A stretch of 64,000 nucleotides of DNA from Tenacibaculum sp. 190524A05c (GTDB taxonomy: Bacteria; Bacteroidota; Bacteroidia; Flavobacteriales; Flavobacteriaceae): NCBI RefSeq assembly GCF_964036595.1, contig NZ_OZ038523.1, positions 3,044,501-3,108,500 of the forward strand, written 5' to 3'. Below are positions 28,587 through 37,820 of the stretch, piece by piece. Each line of letters opens with the position of its first letter. Position 1 is the stretch's first letter. Position numbers and translations under genes: made by a program. The notes under the pieces were generated by a model. The model had not been told where the DNA came from, searched no databases, and saw only the letters and a program-made list of their open reading frames with translations.

Positions 28587-30836
28587 TTATAAAGTCATTT
28601 TAGTGCTTATGTAAAACTCATTATAATTATCTAATAGGTTTATTAACGCAGATACTAAATCTTGAGTTTCTAAAAGAATACTAAAGTATAAAGTGGTATT
28701 CTTTGGACTCGTTTCATATGTACGTATGCGCTCTACTTGTCTTTCAATTGAATTAGATACTTCTTTTAATAATTCTTTTTTATCAACTAAGATGTTGTTT
28801 AAATTATCAAATTCTTTTGCTTGGAAAGCATTACTAATTCCTTGAAGTAATTCGCTTAACTTATTATCAATATATTTTAAATCTTTTAACTGAGATTTTT
28901 TAAGATTCTTATGGTTATTGTTAACGTGTTTATACGTTGATTTAGAAATATAACTTATAGATTGTGCTACATCTTGTAAATGACCAAGAATCAAAATATA
29001 GAACTTACTTGCTTGCACAGAAGTATCATCTAATGATTTAATAAAATAGAAAACTCCACTTTTCAAGCTTTCAATTTCATCATTAAGTTTATCTACATGC
29101 TTTTCAGTTTTTCTTAGTTTATTTAAATCGTGTGTAGCTAAATCGTTTACTACGTTTGAATACAATTTGTTTACTCTGTCTGCAACATTTGCAATATGTC
29201 CAGAGCTTTCTTCAATTACTTCATTAATTGAAATCAATTCAGCTCTTTCAACAAATTGTTGTTGTTTTTCCTCTTTAGATTTTTTTCTGTATTGTAAAGT
29301 AGTTCTTACTAGCATTCCAATTACAACTAGTAATAACACAGGAATCATTGCAGTATGCCAATAAATTAAAAAGGCAACAATACCAGCAGCGGTAAATGCA
29401 ATAATAGCAGTTAAGAACCAACCACCAATTACATTGATAACTCCAGCTACTCTATACACTGCACTTTCTCTTCCCCAAGCTCTATCTGCTAATGAAGTAC
29501 CCATAGCAACCATGAAAGTAACATAAGTTGTAGAAAGAGGTAATTTCATTGAGGTAGCAATAGAAATTAAAATACTAGCCATTATTAAGTTTACAGAGGC
29601 ACGAACTAAATCGAAAGCCGGTAGTTCGTAAGTTTTATCTTTTGGTAACTTAATTACAGGTTTTTCAAATTTCGAATTGATATAATCTTGTGTTTTAAGA
29701 GGAATAAGTTTGTTTAATCCCATATTTAAAAACATTGCAGCTCTAACTACAACACGAGACATATTGTTTGGCTGAAATTTTTCATGTCCATCTCCTTGAC
29801 GAGAAAGGTTAATTCCAGTTTCTATTACCGCACGTGCTTTTTTCGAAGTCCATAAAGTAACAACCATAATAGCACCAGCAAGCAATAATAGTAATGTGTT
29901 TGAAGGAACTTTCTTAGCTAAAATTCCCATTGAAAATTCATTTGCTGCTACCCCAGATGCTTCCCAAGCGTCGTAAGAATTTAAGGCTGCAATAGGAACA
30001 CCAATAAAGTTCACTAAATCGTTTCCAGCAAAAGCCATCGCCAAAGAGAAAGTTCCGATAGCAATAATAGCGGTTAAAATATTTATTTTTAAAACTTTAA
30101 TTAATAGATAAGAAATAGCAGACCATATTGCAAACCCACCAGCTATAATCATGGTCGTATTTCCTTCTACAATATGCTTTATACTTCCGTAAAAATCCGT
30201 TCCTTTTAATCCTTTAATAATGATGAAGTATGTAATTGCTGTAATTGCAAAACCTCCAAAAAGAGCATTAATATAAGTTGGTCTGTTCTCAAAGTTGAAT
30301 GAATAAATCAATCTAGAGAAATATTGAACAATCGCACCAACAGAAAAAGCTACAATTACGGAGAGTACAATCCCTAATATAATTTTTGTGGCTTGTTCAT
30401 TATTAATATAATTCCAAATTTCTGTAATAGATTCATCATTAGCTGTGATTTTAAGCAATGCAATAGCAACAGCTGCTCCTAATAATTCAAAAACAATCGA
30501 AACTGTGGTTGAAGTAGGCATTCCTAAAGAATTAAATATATCGAGTAATAGAATGTCCGTAATCATAACTGCCATGAAGATGTACATGATTTCTTCAAAC
30601 ATGAACATATTTGGATTGAAAATTCCTTTTCGAGCTACTTCCATCATTCCACTAGAAGTAACAGCACCAAAGAATACACCAACACTGGCAATAATCATAA
30701 TGGTTTTAATAGGAATAGCCTTAGAACCAATTGCTGAATTCAAAAAGTTTACGGCATCGTTACTAACTCCTACAACTAAATCTAAAATTGCAAGACCAGC
30801 TAGAGCTACTAACATTAAAATATATGGATCTCCCAT
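28587..30836 (-). CDS. Pit-family inorganic phosphate transporter with PhoU-like C-terminal domain
   Basis: 749 residues from the ATG at 30836; the in-frame TTG eight codons upstream is ignored. The PiT signature appears twice, as usual for the internal duplication: GVSNDAVNFLNSAIGSKA near the N-terminus and FAGNDLVNFIGVPIAALNSY in the middle. About 12 membrane helices cover roughly 1-535. The last 200 residues are charged helices resembling PhoU (LKSGVFYFIKSLDDTSVQASKFYILILGHLQDVAQSI). This fused form is common in Bacteroidota. It imports phosphate with protons or sodium. A metallophosphoesterase gene lies 79 bases upstream on the same strand. Confidence 0.92.
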   Translation of the reverse strand: MGDPYILMLVALAGLAILDLVVGVSNDAVNFLNSAIGSKAIPIKTIMIIASVGVFFGAVTSSGMMEVARKGIFNPNMFMFEEIMYIFMAVMITDILLLDIFNSLGMPTSTTVSIVFELLGAAVAIALLKITANDESITEIWNYINNEQATKIILGIVLSVIVAFSVGAIVQYFSRLIYSFNFENRPTYINALFGGFAITAITYFIIIKGLKGTDFYGSIKHIVEGNTTMIIAGGFAIWSAISYLLIKVLKINILTAIIAIGTFSLAMAFAGNDLVNFIGVPIAALNSYDAWEASGVAANEFSMGILAKKVPSNTLLLLLAGAIMVVTLWTSKKARAVIETGINLSRQGDGHEKFQPNNMSRVVVRAAMFLNMGLNKLIPLKTQDYINSKFEKPVIKLPKDKTYELPAFDLVRASVNLIMASILISIATSMKLPLSTTYVTFMVAMGTSLADRAWGRESAVYRVAGVINVIGGWFLTAIIAFTAAGIVAFLIYWHTAMIPVLLLVVIGMLVRTTLQYRKKSKEEKQQQFVERAELISINEVIEESSGHIANVADRVNKLYSNVVNDLATHDLNKLRKTEKHVDKLNDEIESLKSGVFYFIKSLDDTSVQASKFYILILGHLQDVAQSISYISKSTYKHVNNNHKNLKKSQLKDLKYIDNKLSELLQGISNAFQAKEFDNLNNILVDKKELLKEVSNSIERQVERIRTYETSPKNTTLYFSILLETQDLVSALINLLDNYNEFYISTKMTL

Positions 30837-30915
30837 TTTAATACATTTAAAACTTGGCAAATGTATAAAGCAATGCTTTTTGGTATGTTACCTTAATGTT
30901 ATGAAATCGGTATAG

Positions 30916-31803
30916 CTACCTATATTCCTCAATATTTTTAGGCCCTTCGAGAATTGATTTTACAATTTTCATTGTCCCATTTTCCAAAGTGGTGAAATGC
31001 CATTTGATGAGTGTTATTTCATAGTCTTCTATTTCCAATCCAGTAATGCATCTTGGATGAACGCAGCTGCCTGAATTAAAGTAAGGCATTTCATTAGGTT
31101 GAGGGAAGCGAGGTCGGTGGGTATGACCAGTAACAACAGTCTGATTACTATTATTTTTAATCCACTTTTCAATATGTCTTTCTACTTTAATAAGTTCTCT
31201 AAAATTTTGAGCAGGACTTGTAGGGTCTTTAATTCCCAATATTTGGAGTGGTTTCCATAAAAAACGAACTAAAAACCTGCTTAGTTTCCAAAATCGATAA
31301 TTAAACCAATCCGCTTGATGTCCATGCATTAAAAATAAAGCTTGTCCGTTATTATTATTTTCCAGAATTATTGATTCGGAGAAAGAAGCATTAGGCATGA
31401 GTTCCAGATGTTCACCAATGGCTTCCTCGTAGTAACTTGATAAATTTCTTGAAACATTTTTTGGGTTCTTATAATCCATATCATGATTTCCCCAAATAAA
31501 ATGAAGTCGATTAGCATCATGGAATTTTTTCAATAACATGAAAACATCTTTATTTTCTTGAAAAACAGTGTCGAATTTGTTTTCCCATAGTTCGTCTCCA
31601 TCACCAAGCTCTATATAGGTAAAATCGTCATTTAAATATTGAGATAAAGCATAATTGAAAATACTTCTGTTTCTGGCAAAATCATCAGCAAAACTATTAT
31701 CACCTCTATGACAATCAGAGAATAATATATACTTCGAATTATTGTTGAGTGGAAGTTTCTTTGCTTGTTTAAAAGCTCGATTGATTCTAGTATTCGCAGA
31801 CAT
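30916..31803 (-). CDS. calcineurin-like metallophosphoesterase
   Basis: A 295-residue phosphoesterase without a signal peptide. Metal-binding motifs are all present: FSDCHRGD (about 28), IELGDGDELWE (about 65), WGNHDMD (about 104), MHGHQADW (about 164) and TGHTHRPRF (about 227). The first motif is Asp-x-His with an intervening Cys. It resembles LpxH-type UDP-2,3-diacylglucosamine hydrolases but is longer, so lipid A synthesis is only one option. It lies upstream of the phosphate transporter on the same strand, so co-transcription and a phosphorus-related role are possible. Confidence 0.85.
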   Translation of the reverse strand: MSANTRINRAFKQAKKLPLNNNSKYILFSDCHRGDNSFADDFARNRSIFNYALSQYLNDDFTYIELGDGDELWENKFDTVFQENKDVFMLLKKFHDANRLHFIWGNHDMDYKNPKNVSRNLSSYYEEAIGEHLELMPNASFSESIILENNNNGQALFLMHGHQADWFNYRFWKLSRFLVRFLWKPLQILGIKDPTSPAQNFRELIKVERHIEKWIKNNSNQTVVTGHTHRPRFPQPNEMPYFNSGSCVHPRCITGLEIEDYEITLIKWHFTTLENGTMKIVKSILEGPKNIEEYR

Positions 31804-31831
31804 TTTTCTTTTTCATAAAGATGCATAAAAA

Positions 31832-31860
31832 AAGCCGAGTTTTAAAACTCGGCTTTTTTT
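31832..31860 (-). terminator. terminator after the DUF5689-like lipoprotein gene
   Basis: AAGCCGAGTTTT and AAAACTCGGCTT form a perfect stem with A and T runs on both sides. It separates the TonB/lipoprotein operon from the metallophosphoesterase gene. Confidence 0.88.
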
Positions 31861-31875
31861 ATAAAGTTATTAGGA

Positions 31876-33318
31876 TTATTTTCCTGTTACTTTGATATTG
31901 TCAATATGGTATCTAGTTTCCATGTTATCAGCAGAACCTAAATATTTAAATGCTACGTGAACATCTCCACTTAAACAAGAAATATTGATTGAAGAAGATA
32001 CGAAATCTCCAAATCCACCATCTCCAGTTGGAATGTTAGCATCTATTTGAACCCACTCAGTAGTAGTTGGATCTCCAGTATAGTTTTCTGTGATGAATGC
32101 AGTTAATACTTTACCGCTCTCAAAGTTAGCAGAAACGTCGAAAGTTAATACTTCTTCAGTAGTTCCGTCTAAGTTAATAGCTGGAGTTACTAACCAAGCT
32201 TCCATTGGATCTTCACCTGTTCCGAAAGCAGAAATTTTCATATATCTGTTTCCACTGAAAGAACTGTCTTCATATCTCTCGCTTCCTCCAGATACGTTAA
32301 CGTTTGTCCATCCTAAACCATCTAATTGAGCTTCGTTAGTGATTGTTTGGAAATCTTCTTCGAATACTGTAACATCAGTAGAAGTAGCACCTGTACAATC
32401 TAATACGATAGGATCACATCTCTCAGAGTTAGAAAAATCTAATTCAACAGGGTTGTTTGCTATTAATACGAAGAATTCAGCTCTAAAGTCTTTAGCTAAA
32501 ACTCCAGTAGCAGTACCTTGTCCTTCTGGTAATTTATTAGATTTAAAGCTAGAGAAAGTACTTGTTTGTAATGGAATAGTAGCTTCTGTTTCACATTCGA
32601 AAATAGTTCTAAAACCATCAAATTCATCATTAGGCTCTCCAGCAAAAGTTTTTCCTAACTCTTCTTTATCAAACTGTGCAGACGGTAAACTAACTAAAGT
32701 ATTAACGTGCTTTTGCTCAATTTCTCCAATTTTAATTTCAGTAGGAACGATTGTAGCTAACTCAGTAGATTTTACTAAAGCTCTTCTTTGCTCTTCAGAA
32801 GTGTAAGGAATATCGTCAACTCTATTTTCGTTAGATAATAATCCTAAAGTAAATACTCCAGGAACAGTGTTTGTTGGATTAATAAAGCTAGTGCTTTCTC
32901 CATCATCATAAGAAACAGTTAATCCATCTAATCTAATGTAAACTTTTCTTCCGATTTCGAAAGATTCACTTAAAGAACTGTTGTTAACTAAAAGCTCGAT
33001 ACCTGCAGTTGGGTTTTCCGCTGCATCTTGAATAACTAAAGTTCTGAAGAAGTTACCAGCTGCATCACTAGAAACAACATAACCTGTAACATAAGTTGGG
33101 TTGTTTTCATCAGCGAAATACGTAAGAGTTAAATCTCCGTTACTGTTATATGCTTGAATTAAATCGTTATGAACTTTAGCAACTGTAAACGAAGTAGTAA
33201 TGTTAGGCTCCTCAAGTTTTATATTCGGAGTTTCGAAAGAATTATCTTCAACACAAGAAATGATAGTGATTGAGAAGATAAAAAATGATAAAATGCTTAA
33301 TATTTTATTAGTTTTCAT
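31876..33318 (-). CDS. DUF5689-like lipoprotein with choice-of-anchor J domain
   Basis: 480 residues with a lipoprotein signal (ITIISCVEDNS, Cys22; the acidic residues after Cys suggest surface export). The N-terminal half (about 45-300) looks like DUF5689 and has an OB-fold pattern: YVTGYVVSSDAAGNFFRTLVIQD, GIELLVNN, FEIGRKVYIRLDGL. The C-terminal 170 residues match a choice-of-anchor J jelly-roll (FEEDFQTI, LGWTNVNVSG, AWLVTPAINLDG, YHIDNIKVTG). It follows its TonB receptor by 26 bases. OB-folds often bind nucleic acids, and a secreted nuclease gene is divergent upstream, so nucleic-acid capture is a hypothesis. The family name is recalled, not searched. Confidence 0.78.
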   Translation of the reverse strand: MKTNKILSILSFFIFSITIISCVEDNSFETPNIKLEEPNITTSFTVAKVHNDLIQAYNSNGDLTLTYFADENNPTYVTGYVVSSDAAGNFFRTLVIQDAAENPTAGIELLVNNSSLSESFEIGRKVYIRLDGLTVSYDDGESTSFINPTNTVPGVFTLGLLSNENRVDDIPYTSEEQRRALVKSTELATIVPTEIKIGEIEQKHVNTLVSLPSAQFDKEELGKTFAGEPNDEFDGFRTIFECETEATIPLQTSTFSSFKSNKLPEGQGTATGVLAKDFRAEFFVLIANNPVELDFSNSERCDPIVLDCTGATSTDVTVFEEDFQTITNEAQLDGLGWTNVNVSGGSERYEDSSFSGNRYMKISAFGTGEDPMEAWLVTPAINLDGTTEEVLTFDVSANFESGKVLTAFITENYTGDPTTTEWVQIDANIPTGDGGFGDFVSSSINISCLSGDVHVAFKYLGSADNMETRYHIDNIKVTGK

Positions 33319-33344
33319 TTTTTTCTATTTAAAAGAATATTTTA

Positions 33345-36188
33345 TTAAAATCTATAATTTAAGTTAACGAAGTAAGTAGTTCCTCTACCATACCAGTATT
33401 TATTACCAAAAACAGGTGTGTCTAATGCTTTATCATCTCTTAATTGACGATAGTTAGCGTTTCTTCCTTGCTCAAAACCACCAGTTCTGTATTCACGGTT
33501 GAAAATATTTCCTATACTAGCAAATAAACCAATATATTGTCTATTTCCAACTTTCCATGATTTACCACCTACAGCATTTACTACCATATAGTCGTTAAAT
33601 CTTTCTTGTCTTAATAATTCTCTAGCAATTGACTCGTCGTAATCTGTAAAAGGTACTCCACCGTCGTCCGCAAAGTTACTACTTCTTGTTAAAGGAGCGA
33701 TATCTATGTAAGTGTCATTGAACACGTTAGCTGTTGCTCCGAACCACCAGTAATCAGGGTCTCTATATTCAAATCCGAATGAATATGCTTTTTGAGGTCC
33801 ACTTGCTAATCTGTAATTTTTAAGATTTGATTGTCCAAAATCTTTAACACCAAATTCATCAGCATCAGAATCTCCTACGAAATCTTCAGAAGCAATAAAT
33901 AAGTTTGGATTATTATTATAAGTGTACTGACCGATATTTGCAGCACCTTTTAATTTTAAAGTTTGAGTTAATTTTAAATCGATTCCAAACTCAGCTCCGA
34001 TATGTCTTTTCTCAATACCTTGTAAAGTTTCTTGTACAAAAGCAGTGTTGTCTCCACCAATACCATCAGCGAAAAAGAAAGAAGTTTCAGTTGCGTCTTT
34101 AATTCCAGTGTAGTATGCTGTTGCTCTAGCTTGAAGAATTGGAGTTCTAACAATATAACTAGCATCTAATGATAATACTTTTTCACTAGTAATACCTTCA
34201 ACGATAGCGTTGTTTTCTCTTGAGTTAGCAAACGTATTTCTTAGAGTTGGTGCTTTAGTTAAATAACCAGCGTTAAAATCTAAGATATGACGACCAGTAA
34301 TTTTATAAGTTAAACCACCTTTTGCTCCCCAGTTTGTAAATTCTTGCTTTTCAGATTTTCCGAATGACGTATCGATAAACCCTCCGTTTTGGAAATTTCC
34401 ATCTCTTTGGTGAGATGTTCTAGAAAGACTACCTGCTAGGAAGAAATCAACTTTGTTAAACTTGAATTGAGTTTGAACAAATCCATTAATTACTTGAGAA
34501 AGTAAATCAAAATCATATTTGAAACGATCTCCTTCTTGAGCTAAGAATAATGGGTTTAATAAGTTATTTTGTTTTAAATCAAATGAAGTAATTCCATTGT
34601 TGATATCGTCTTGGTCAGCTTGCGCGAAAGTATCAACATCTAAATATCCTGAACCACCTAGTAAATCGATAATTTCTGCAAAATTTTCTGATTTTTGAGA
34701 TGTATAATTAACAGAAGCGTTTAATGAAATATTATCTGTTAATTCAGTATTGAAAATCGTATTAATTGTAAAACGATCATCTTCGTTTCTGTCTTCATAT
34801 AAAACATATGCAGAGTTTCCTCCAGTTACAGAAGCAGCGTTGGCAGCATAAAGCTGACTCCAATCTAGCTGTCCGTTTCTAGCGAAATCTTGGTACATAC
34901 CAAAAACATCTGGTAAACCTTCTCTTACTCCATAACTAGGAAGTTTTTGGTAGTAAGTAGGATCAGGATTCGCAGTTGCTAAGTTTGTAATAAATGGATT
35001 TCCGTCACCATCAAGAACACCATTTTCAACTCTTGCTCCGTTAAAGTCAATTCTACTGTTTCCTATTCCTCCAAATTGGTAAGAAACATTAGTGTTTAAA
35101 GTTGTTTTTTCGTTAATGTTCCAGTAGTGGTTTAACATGATAAATGGCTCCTCAACATCTTTAATTCTTGAGTTTCTAATTTTACCATTTTGGTATCCCC
35201 AGTAAGGATTGTATTGAATTCCTTTAATATCAATTACTTCCTGTGTGTTTGGTGCAGCTTTACCTCTTCTATTAGAAGCGAAAACTGATGTAAAGTTTAA
35301 GCTGTGTTTATCACTAAATACTTTTTCGATAGAAGCAAATGTTGAATATGCATTGTAAGAAGATCCGTCAGCGAATCCTTCATCAGCAATTCTTCTACTT
35401 CCAGAAAAAGCAAATGCCCAACCATCATCCATTAATCCAGTAGCGTATGTTCCCATAACTCTATGAACATAACTTCTGTTTGAAGAAGCGTAAGAAACTC
35501 TTCCACCTTTTCTATACTCAGAAGCTCTTGTACTAATATTATTAGAACCTAAAACTCCACCAAAAGTAAAGTTAGAAGGAGCTAAACCGTTAGTAAATTC
35601 TTGATTTCTCAACACATCGTTTAAACCTCCCCAGTTTGCCCATTCTGGTCTTCCTGTAGAAAGTTTGTTCATTTCGATACCGTTGATTAAAAGTTTTGCG
35701 TTGTCAGAGTCTAATCCACGAATTCTAAAGAAAGAAGAGCTAAATTCGAAGGCAGCTGTTCTTAAATATACATCTCTAGATGCTTGTAATAATCCAGAAA
35801 TGTTATCTGCAGCAGTTGTGTCATCATTAAGTTCGTCATCTGTAATAACGATAGTACTTAAGTCTTGATCTTCAGCAAACTCATCTTCATACATGTAGAT
35901 TATACCTAAGTCTACCATACTTCCTGATAAACTTACAGGATAGTTTTGAGTTTCATAACCATCCTTTTTTATTACAATAATGTGCCTACCATCAGGTAAG
36001 TTTTCTAAAGTGAAAGCCCCAATAACATCAGTTGTTGTACTAATGTTTTTCCCTTCAACACTTATAGAAACACCTTGTAATAATCCTTCGGAGCTGCTGT
36101 CTTTCACAACCCCTTTTACAATGTTCTGAGCTGATAATCCAAAAGAAATCATCAAGCTAAATAACACTGATAGAGTAAATTGTTTCAT
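33345..36188 (-). CDS. TonB-dependent receptor with carboxypeptidase-regulatory-like domain
   Basis: 947-residue outer-membrane importer. Signal peptide about 1-20 (ending GLSAQ), carboxypeptidase-regulatory-like domain about 21-95, an acidic linker (EDEFAEDQD), then a plug with FFRIRGLDSDNAKLLINGIEMN and a large barrel ending NLNYRF. It forms an operon with the DUF5689-like lipoprotein and diverges from a secreted DNase I-like enzyme. The pairing recalls SusC with an atypical lipoprotein in place of SusD. The substrate is unproven; oligonucleotides or phosphorylated compounds are suggested by context only. Confidence 0.92.
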   Translation of the reverse strand: MKQFTLSVLFSLMISFGLSAQNIVKGVVKDSSSEGLLQGVSISVEGKNISTTTDVIGAFTLENLPDGRHIIVIKKDGYETQNYPVSLSGSMVDLGIIYMYEDEFAEDQDLSTIVITDDELNDDTTAADNISGLLQASRDVYLRTAAFEFSSSFFRIRGLDSDNAKLLINGIEMNKLSTGRPEWANWGGLNDVLRNQEFTNGLAPSNFTFGGVLGSNNISTRASEYRKGGRVSYASSNRSYVHRVMGTYATGLMDDGWAFAFSGSRRIADEGFADGSSYNAYSTFASIEKVFSDKHSLNFTSVFASNRRGKAAPNTQEVIDIKGIQYNPYWGYQNGKIRNSRIKDVEEPFIMLNHYWNINEKTTLNTNVSYQFGGIGNSRIDFNGARVENGVLDGDGNPFITNLATANPDPTYYQKLPSYGVREGLPDVFGMYQDFARNGQLDWSQLYAANAASVTGGNSAYVLYEDRNEDDRFTINTIFNTELTDNISLNASVNYTSQKSENFAEIIDLLGGSGYLDVDTFAQADQDDINNGITSFDLKQNNLLNPLFLAQEGDRFKYDFDLLSQVINGFVQTQFKFNKVDFFLAGSLSRTSHQRDGNFQNGGFIDTSFGKSEKQEFTNWGAKGGLTYKITGRHILDFNAGYLTKAPTLRNTFANSRENNAIVEGITSEKVLSLDASYIVRTPILQARATAYYTGIKDATETSFFFADGIGGDNTAFVQETLQGIEKRHIGAEFGIDLKLTQTLKLKGAANIGQYTYNNNPNLFIASEDFVGDSDADEFGVKDFGQSNLKNYRLASGPQKAYSFGFEYRDPDYWWFGATANVFNDTYIDIAPLTRSSNFADDGGVPFTDYDESIARELLRQERFNDYMVVNAVGGKSWKVGNRQYIGLFASIGNIFNREYRTGGFEQGRNANYRQLRDDKALDTPVFGNKYWYGRGTTYFVNLNYRF

Positions 36189-36318
36189 AAATTGGTCTAA
36201 AATTATTTTTAATAAAAAATGCGCACAAAATTAGGCTTTTAAGAAAATGCCAATGTTAACTTAATATTAACATTTCAAATTGTTAATAACTAACATAAAT
36301 ACGGCCTGAAAATTGTAT

Positions 36319-36326
36319 TATTTTTG
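36319..36326 (+). promoter_or_regulatory. -7 promoter element of the secreted nuclease gene
   Basis: TATTTTTG followed by CC matches TAnnTTTG and lies 18 bases before the ATG at 36345. Confidence 0.5.
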
Positions 36327-36344
36327 CCGAGTTAAATTAAAATA

Positions 36345-37391
36345 ATGAGAAGATTACTGTTGTTAAGTGTATTGTTAATGAGTTGTTTATTCGTTAACGC
36401 ACAAAAGAAGTATAAAATTAGAACCGTAGCGTTTTATAACTTGGAAAACTTATTTGATACCATTAATGATACGTCTAAAAACGATGAGGCGAGTCCAATG
36501 ATGGAGTTAAGAACGAACAAATCTAAAGTATATTGGGATAAAATTGATAAGCTTGGAGAAGTCATCAGTCAGTTAGGAGAAGAGAAAGCGAAAACAGGTC
36601 CTGCTATTTTAGGAGTTGCAGAAATTGAGAACAAACAAGTACTAGAAGATTTAGTAAAATGCGAGCGTTTAAAAAAGATGCGTTATGGAATTATCCATTT
36701 CGATTCTCCTGATAAAAGAGGGATTGATGTTGCATTATTATATCAACAACGGTATTTTAAACCAGTAGATTACGAAGCTGTAAATCCAAATATATATTCG
36801 AACAATAGAAAAGTATATACACGTGATATATTAAAGGTTTCAGGGTATTTAGATGACGAGTTGGTACATGTTATTGTAAATCACTGGCCATCTAGAAGAG
36901 GAGGAGAAGCGAAAAGTAGTCCTTTAAGAGAAAAGGCTGCTTACAAAGTGAATAAAATCATTGAAAAGATTAGAGAAGAGGACAAGAATGCTAAGGTCAT
37001 GATCATGGGAGATTTTAATGATGATCCTATGAACAAATCTTTTAAAGATGTTTTAAAGACTAAAGCGGAGAAGAGTGAGGTTAGAAAAGGAGATATTTAT
37101 AATCCATATGAACAAATGTTTGAAAAAGGATTGAATACAACTGCTTACCGAGATAATTTAAGTTTATTCGATCAAATATTATTTACATCTTCTTTATTAA
37201 ACAAGAAAAGTTCTAAAGATTTTTCTAGCTATAAAATGTTTAAATCAGGAATATTCAACAAACGTTTTATGGTACAAAACAAAGGTAGATATAAAGGATA
37301 TCCGTTTAGGAGTTTTTCAAACGGACAGTATACTGGAGGATACAGTGATCATTACCCAGTTTATATATACTTAATAAAAGAAAAGAGATAA
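36345..37391 (+). CDS. secreted endonuclease/exonuclease/phosphatase-family enzyme
   Basis: 348 residues with a signal peptide (about 1-20, ending FVNAQ). The DNase I-like fold is clear: VAFYNLENLFD (Asn), ILGVAEIENKQVLEDL (metal Glu, about 90), RGIDVALLYQ, VIVNHWPSRRGG (His), MIMGDFNDDP (Asp/Asn) and YSDHYPVYIYL (catalytic Asp-His near the C-terminus). It could cleave nucleic acids or phosphoesters outside the cytoplasm. It is divergent from the TonB/DUF5689-like operon, an arrangement that suggests it supplies the receptor with substrate. It ends at its own terminator. Confidence 0.9.
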   Translation: MRRLLLLSVLLMSCLFVNAQKKYKIRTVAFYNLENLFDTINDTSKNDEASPMMELRTNKSKVYWDKIDKLGEVISQLGEEKAKTGPAILGVAEIENKQVLEDLVKCERLKKMRYGIIHFDSPDKRGIDVALLYQQRYFKPVDYEAVNPNIYSNNRKVYTRDILKVSGYLDDELVHVIVNHWPSRRGGEAKSSPLREKAAYKVNKIIEKIREEDKNAKVMIMGDFNDDPMNKSFKDVLKTKAEKSEVRKGDIYNPYEQMFEKGLNTTAYRDNLSLFDQILFTSSLLNKKSSKDFSSYKMFKSGIFNKRFMVQNKGRYKGYPFRSFSNGQYTGGYSDHYPVYIYLIKEKR

Positions 37392-37395
37392 ATAG

Positions 37396-37424
37396 AAACC
37401 CAGCTTAAAAGCTGGGTTTTTAGT
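37396..37424. terminator. bidirectional terminator between the nuclease gene and the CxxC protein gene
   Basis: AAACCCAGCT and AGCTGGGTTT pair perfectly around TAAA, followed by T. The hairpin abuts the stop codon of the minus-strand gene ending at 37420. Confidence 0.85.
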
Positions 37425-37764
37425 TTTTACAGATTTCAGTTAGATAATTGTTTAATCGTAATTGAAATAAAGTACCTCTAAGTAAGTCTTCTATCTGTCC
37501 TAATTCAATGGACGAAACAGCTAAACTAACTTTGTTTGAAGGAGTTTGTAACAATATAGATCGGCAATTTTCTCCTAATTGGCATTCTGAACATCTTTTT
37601 TGAATTTTGGAGTCAATTATTTTTTCTAGGAATATTTCAATCTCATCTTCTGTAAGATGGAATCCTGTATCTCTAAATATAACTTGGGTTAGAAAAGATT
37701 TTGAATTAACCCATCGAAGAGATATTCCTATTTTATTTTCATATATTTTTAGTATTTCTTCCAT
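37420..37764 (-). CDS. small cysteine-motif protein, function unknown
   Basis: 114 residues, cytoplasmic by appearance. I do not recognise a named family. A Cys cluster CSECQLGENC (Cys-x2-Cys-x5-Cys, about 58-67) could hold a metal or Fe-S cluster. It is flanked by an N-terminal domain with RDTGFHLTEDEIEIFLEKI and a C-terminal helix LGQIEDLLRGTLFQLRLNNYLTEIC. A perfect palindrome (37798-37818) lies 34 bases upstream of the start and resembles the site at the DtxR-family gene, so metal-dependent regulation is inferred. It may share transcription with recJ, whose stop lies 56 bases upstream. Confidence 0.7.
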   Translation of the reverse strand: MEEILKIYENKIGISLRWVNSKSFLTQVIFRDTGFHLTEDEIEIFLEKIIDSKIQKRCSECQLGENCRSILLQTPSNKVSLAVSSIELGQIEDLLRGTLFQLRLNNYLTEICKN

Positions 37765-37797
37765 AATCGGTTTTATTGATTATGAAACAAATATAGC

Positions 37798-37818
37798 TAT
37801 TTAGATTTAGTCTAAATA
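37798..37818. promoter_or_regulatory. palindrome upstream of the CxxC protein gene
   Basis: TATTTAGA and TCTAAATA form perfect 8-base arms around TTTAG. The half-site TTTAG...CTAAA is shared with the palindrome at 5832-5859, although the spacer is 7 rather than 6 bases. It lies between the recJ stop and the downstream gene start, suiting a repressor site for an internal promoter. Confidence 0.5.
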
Positions 37819-37820
37819 AA

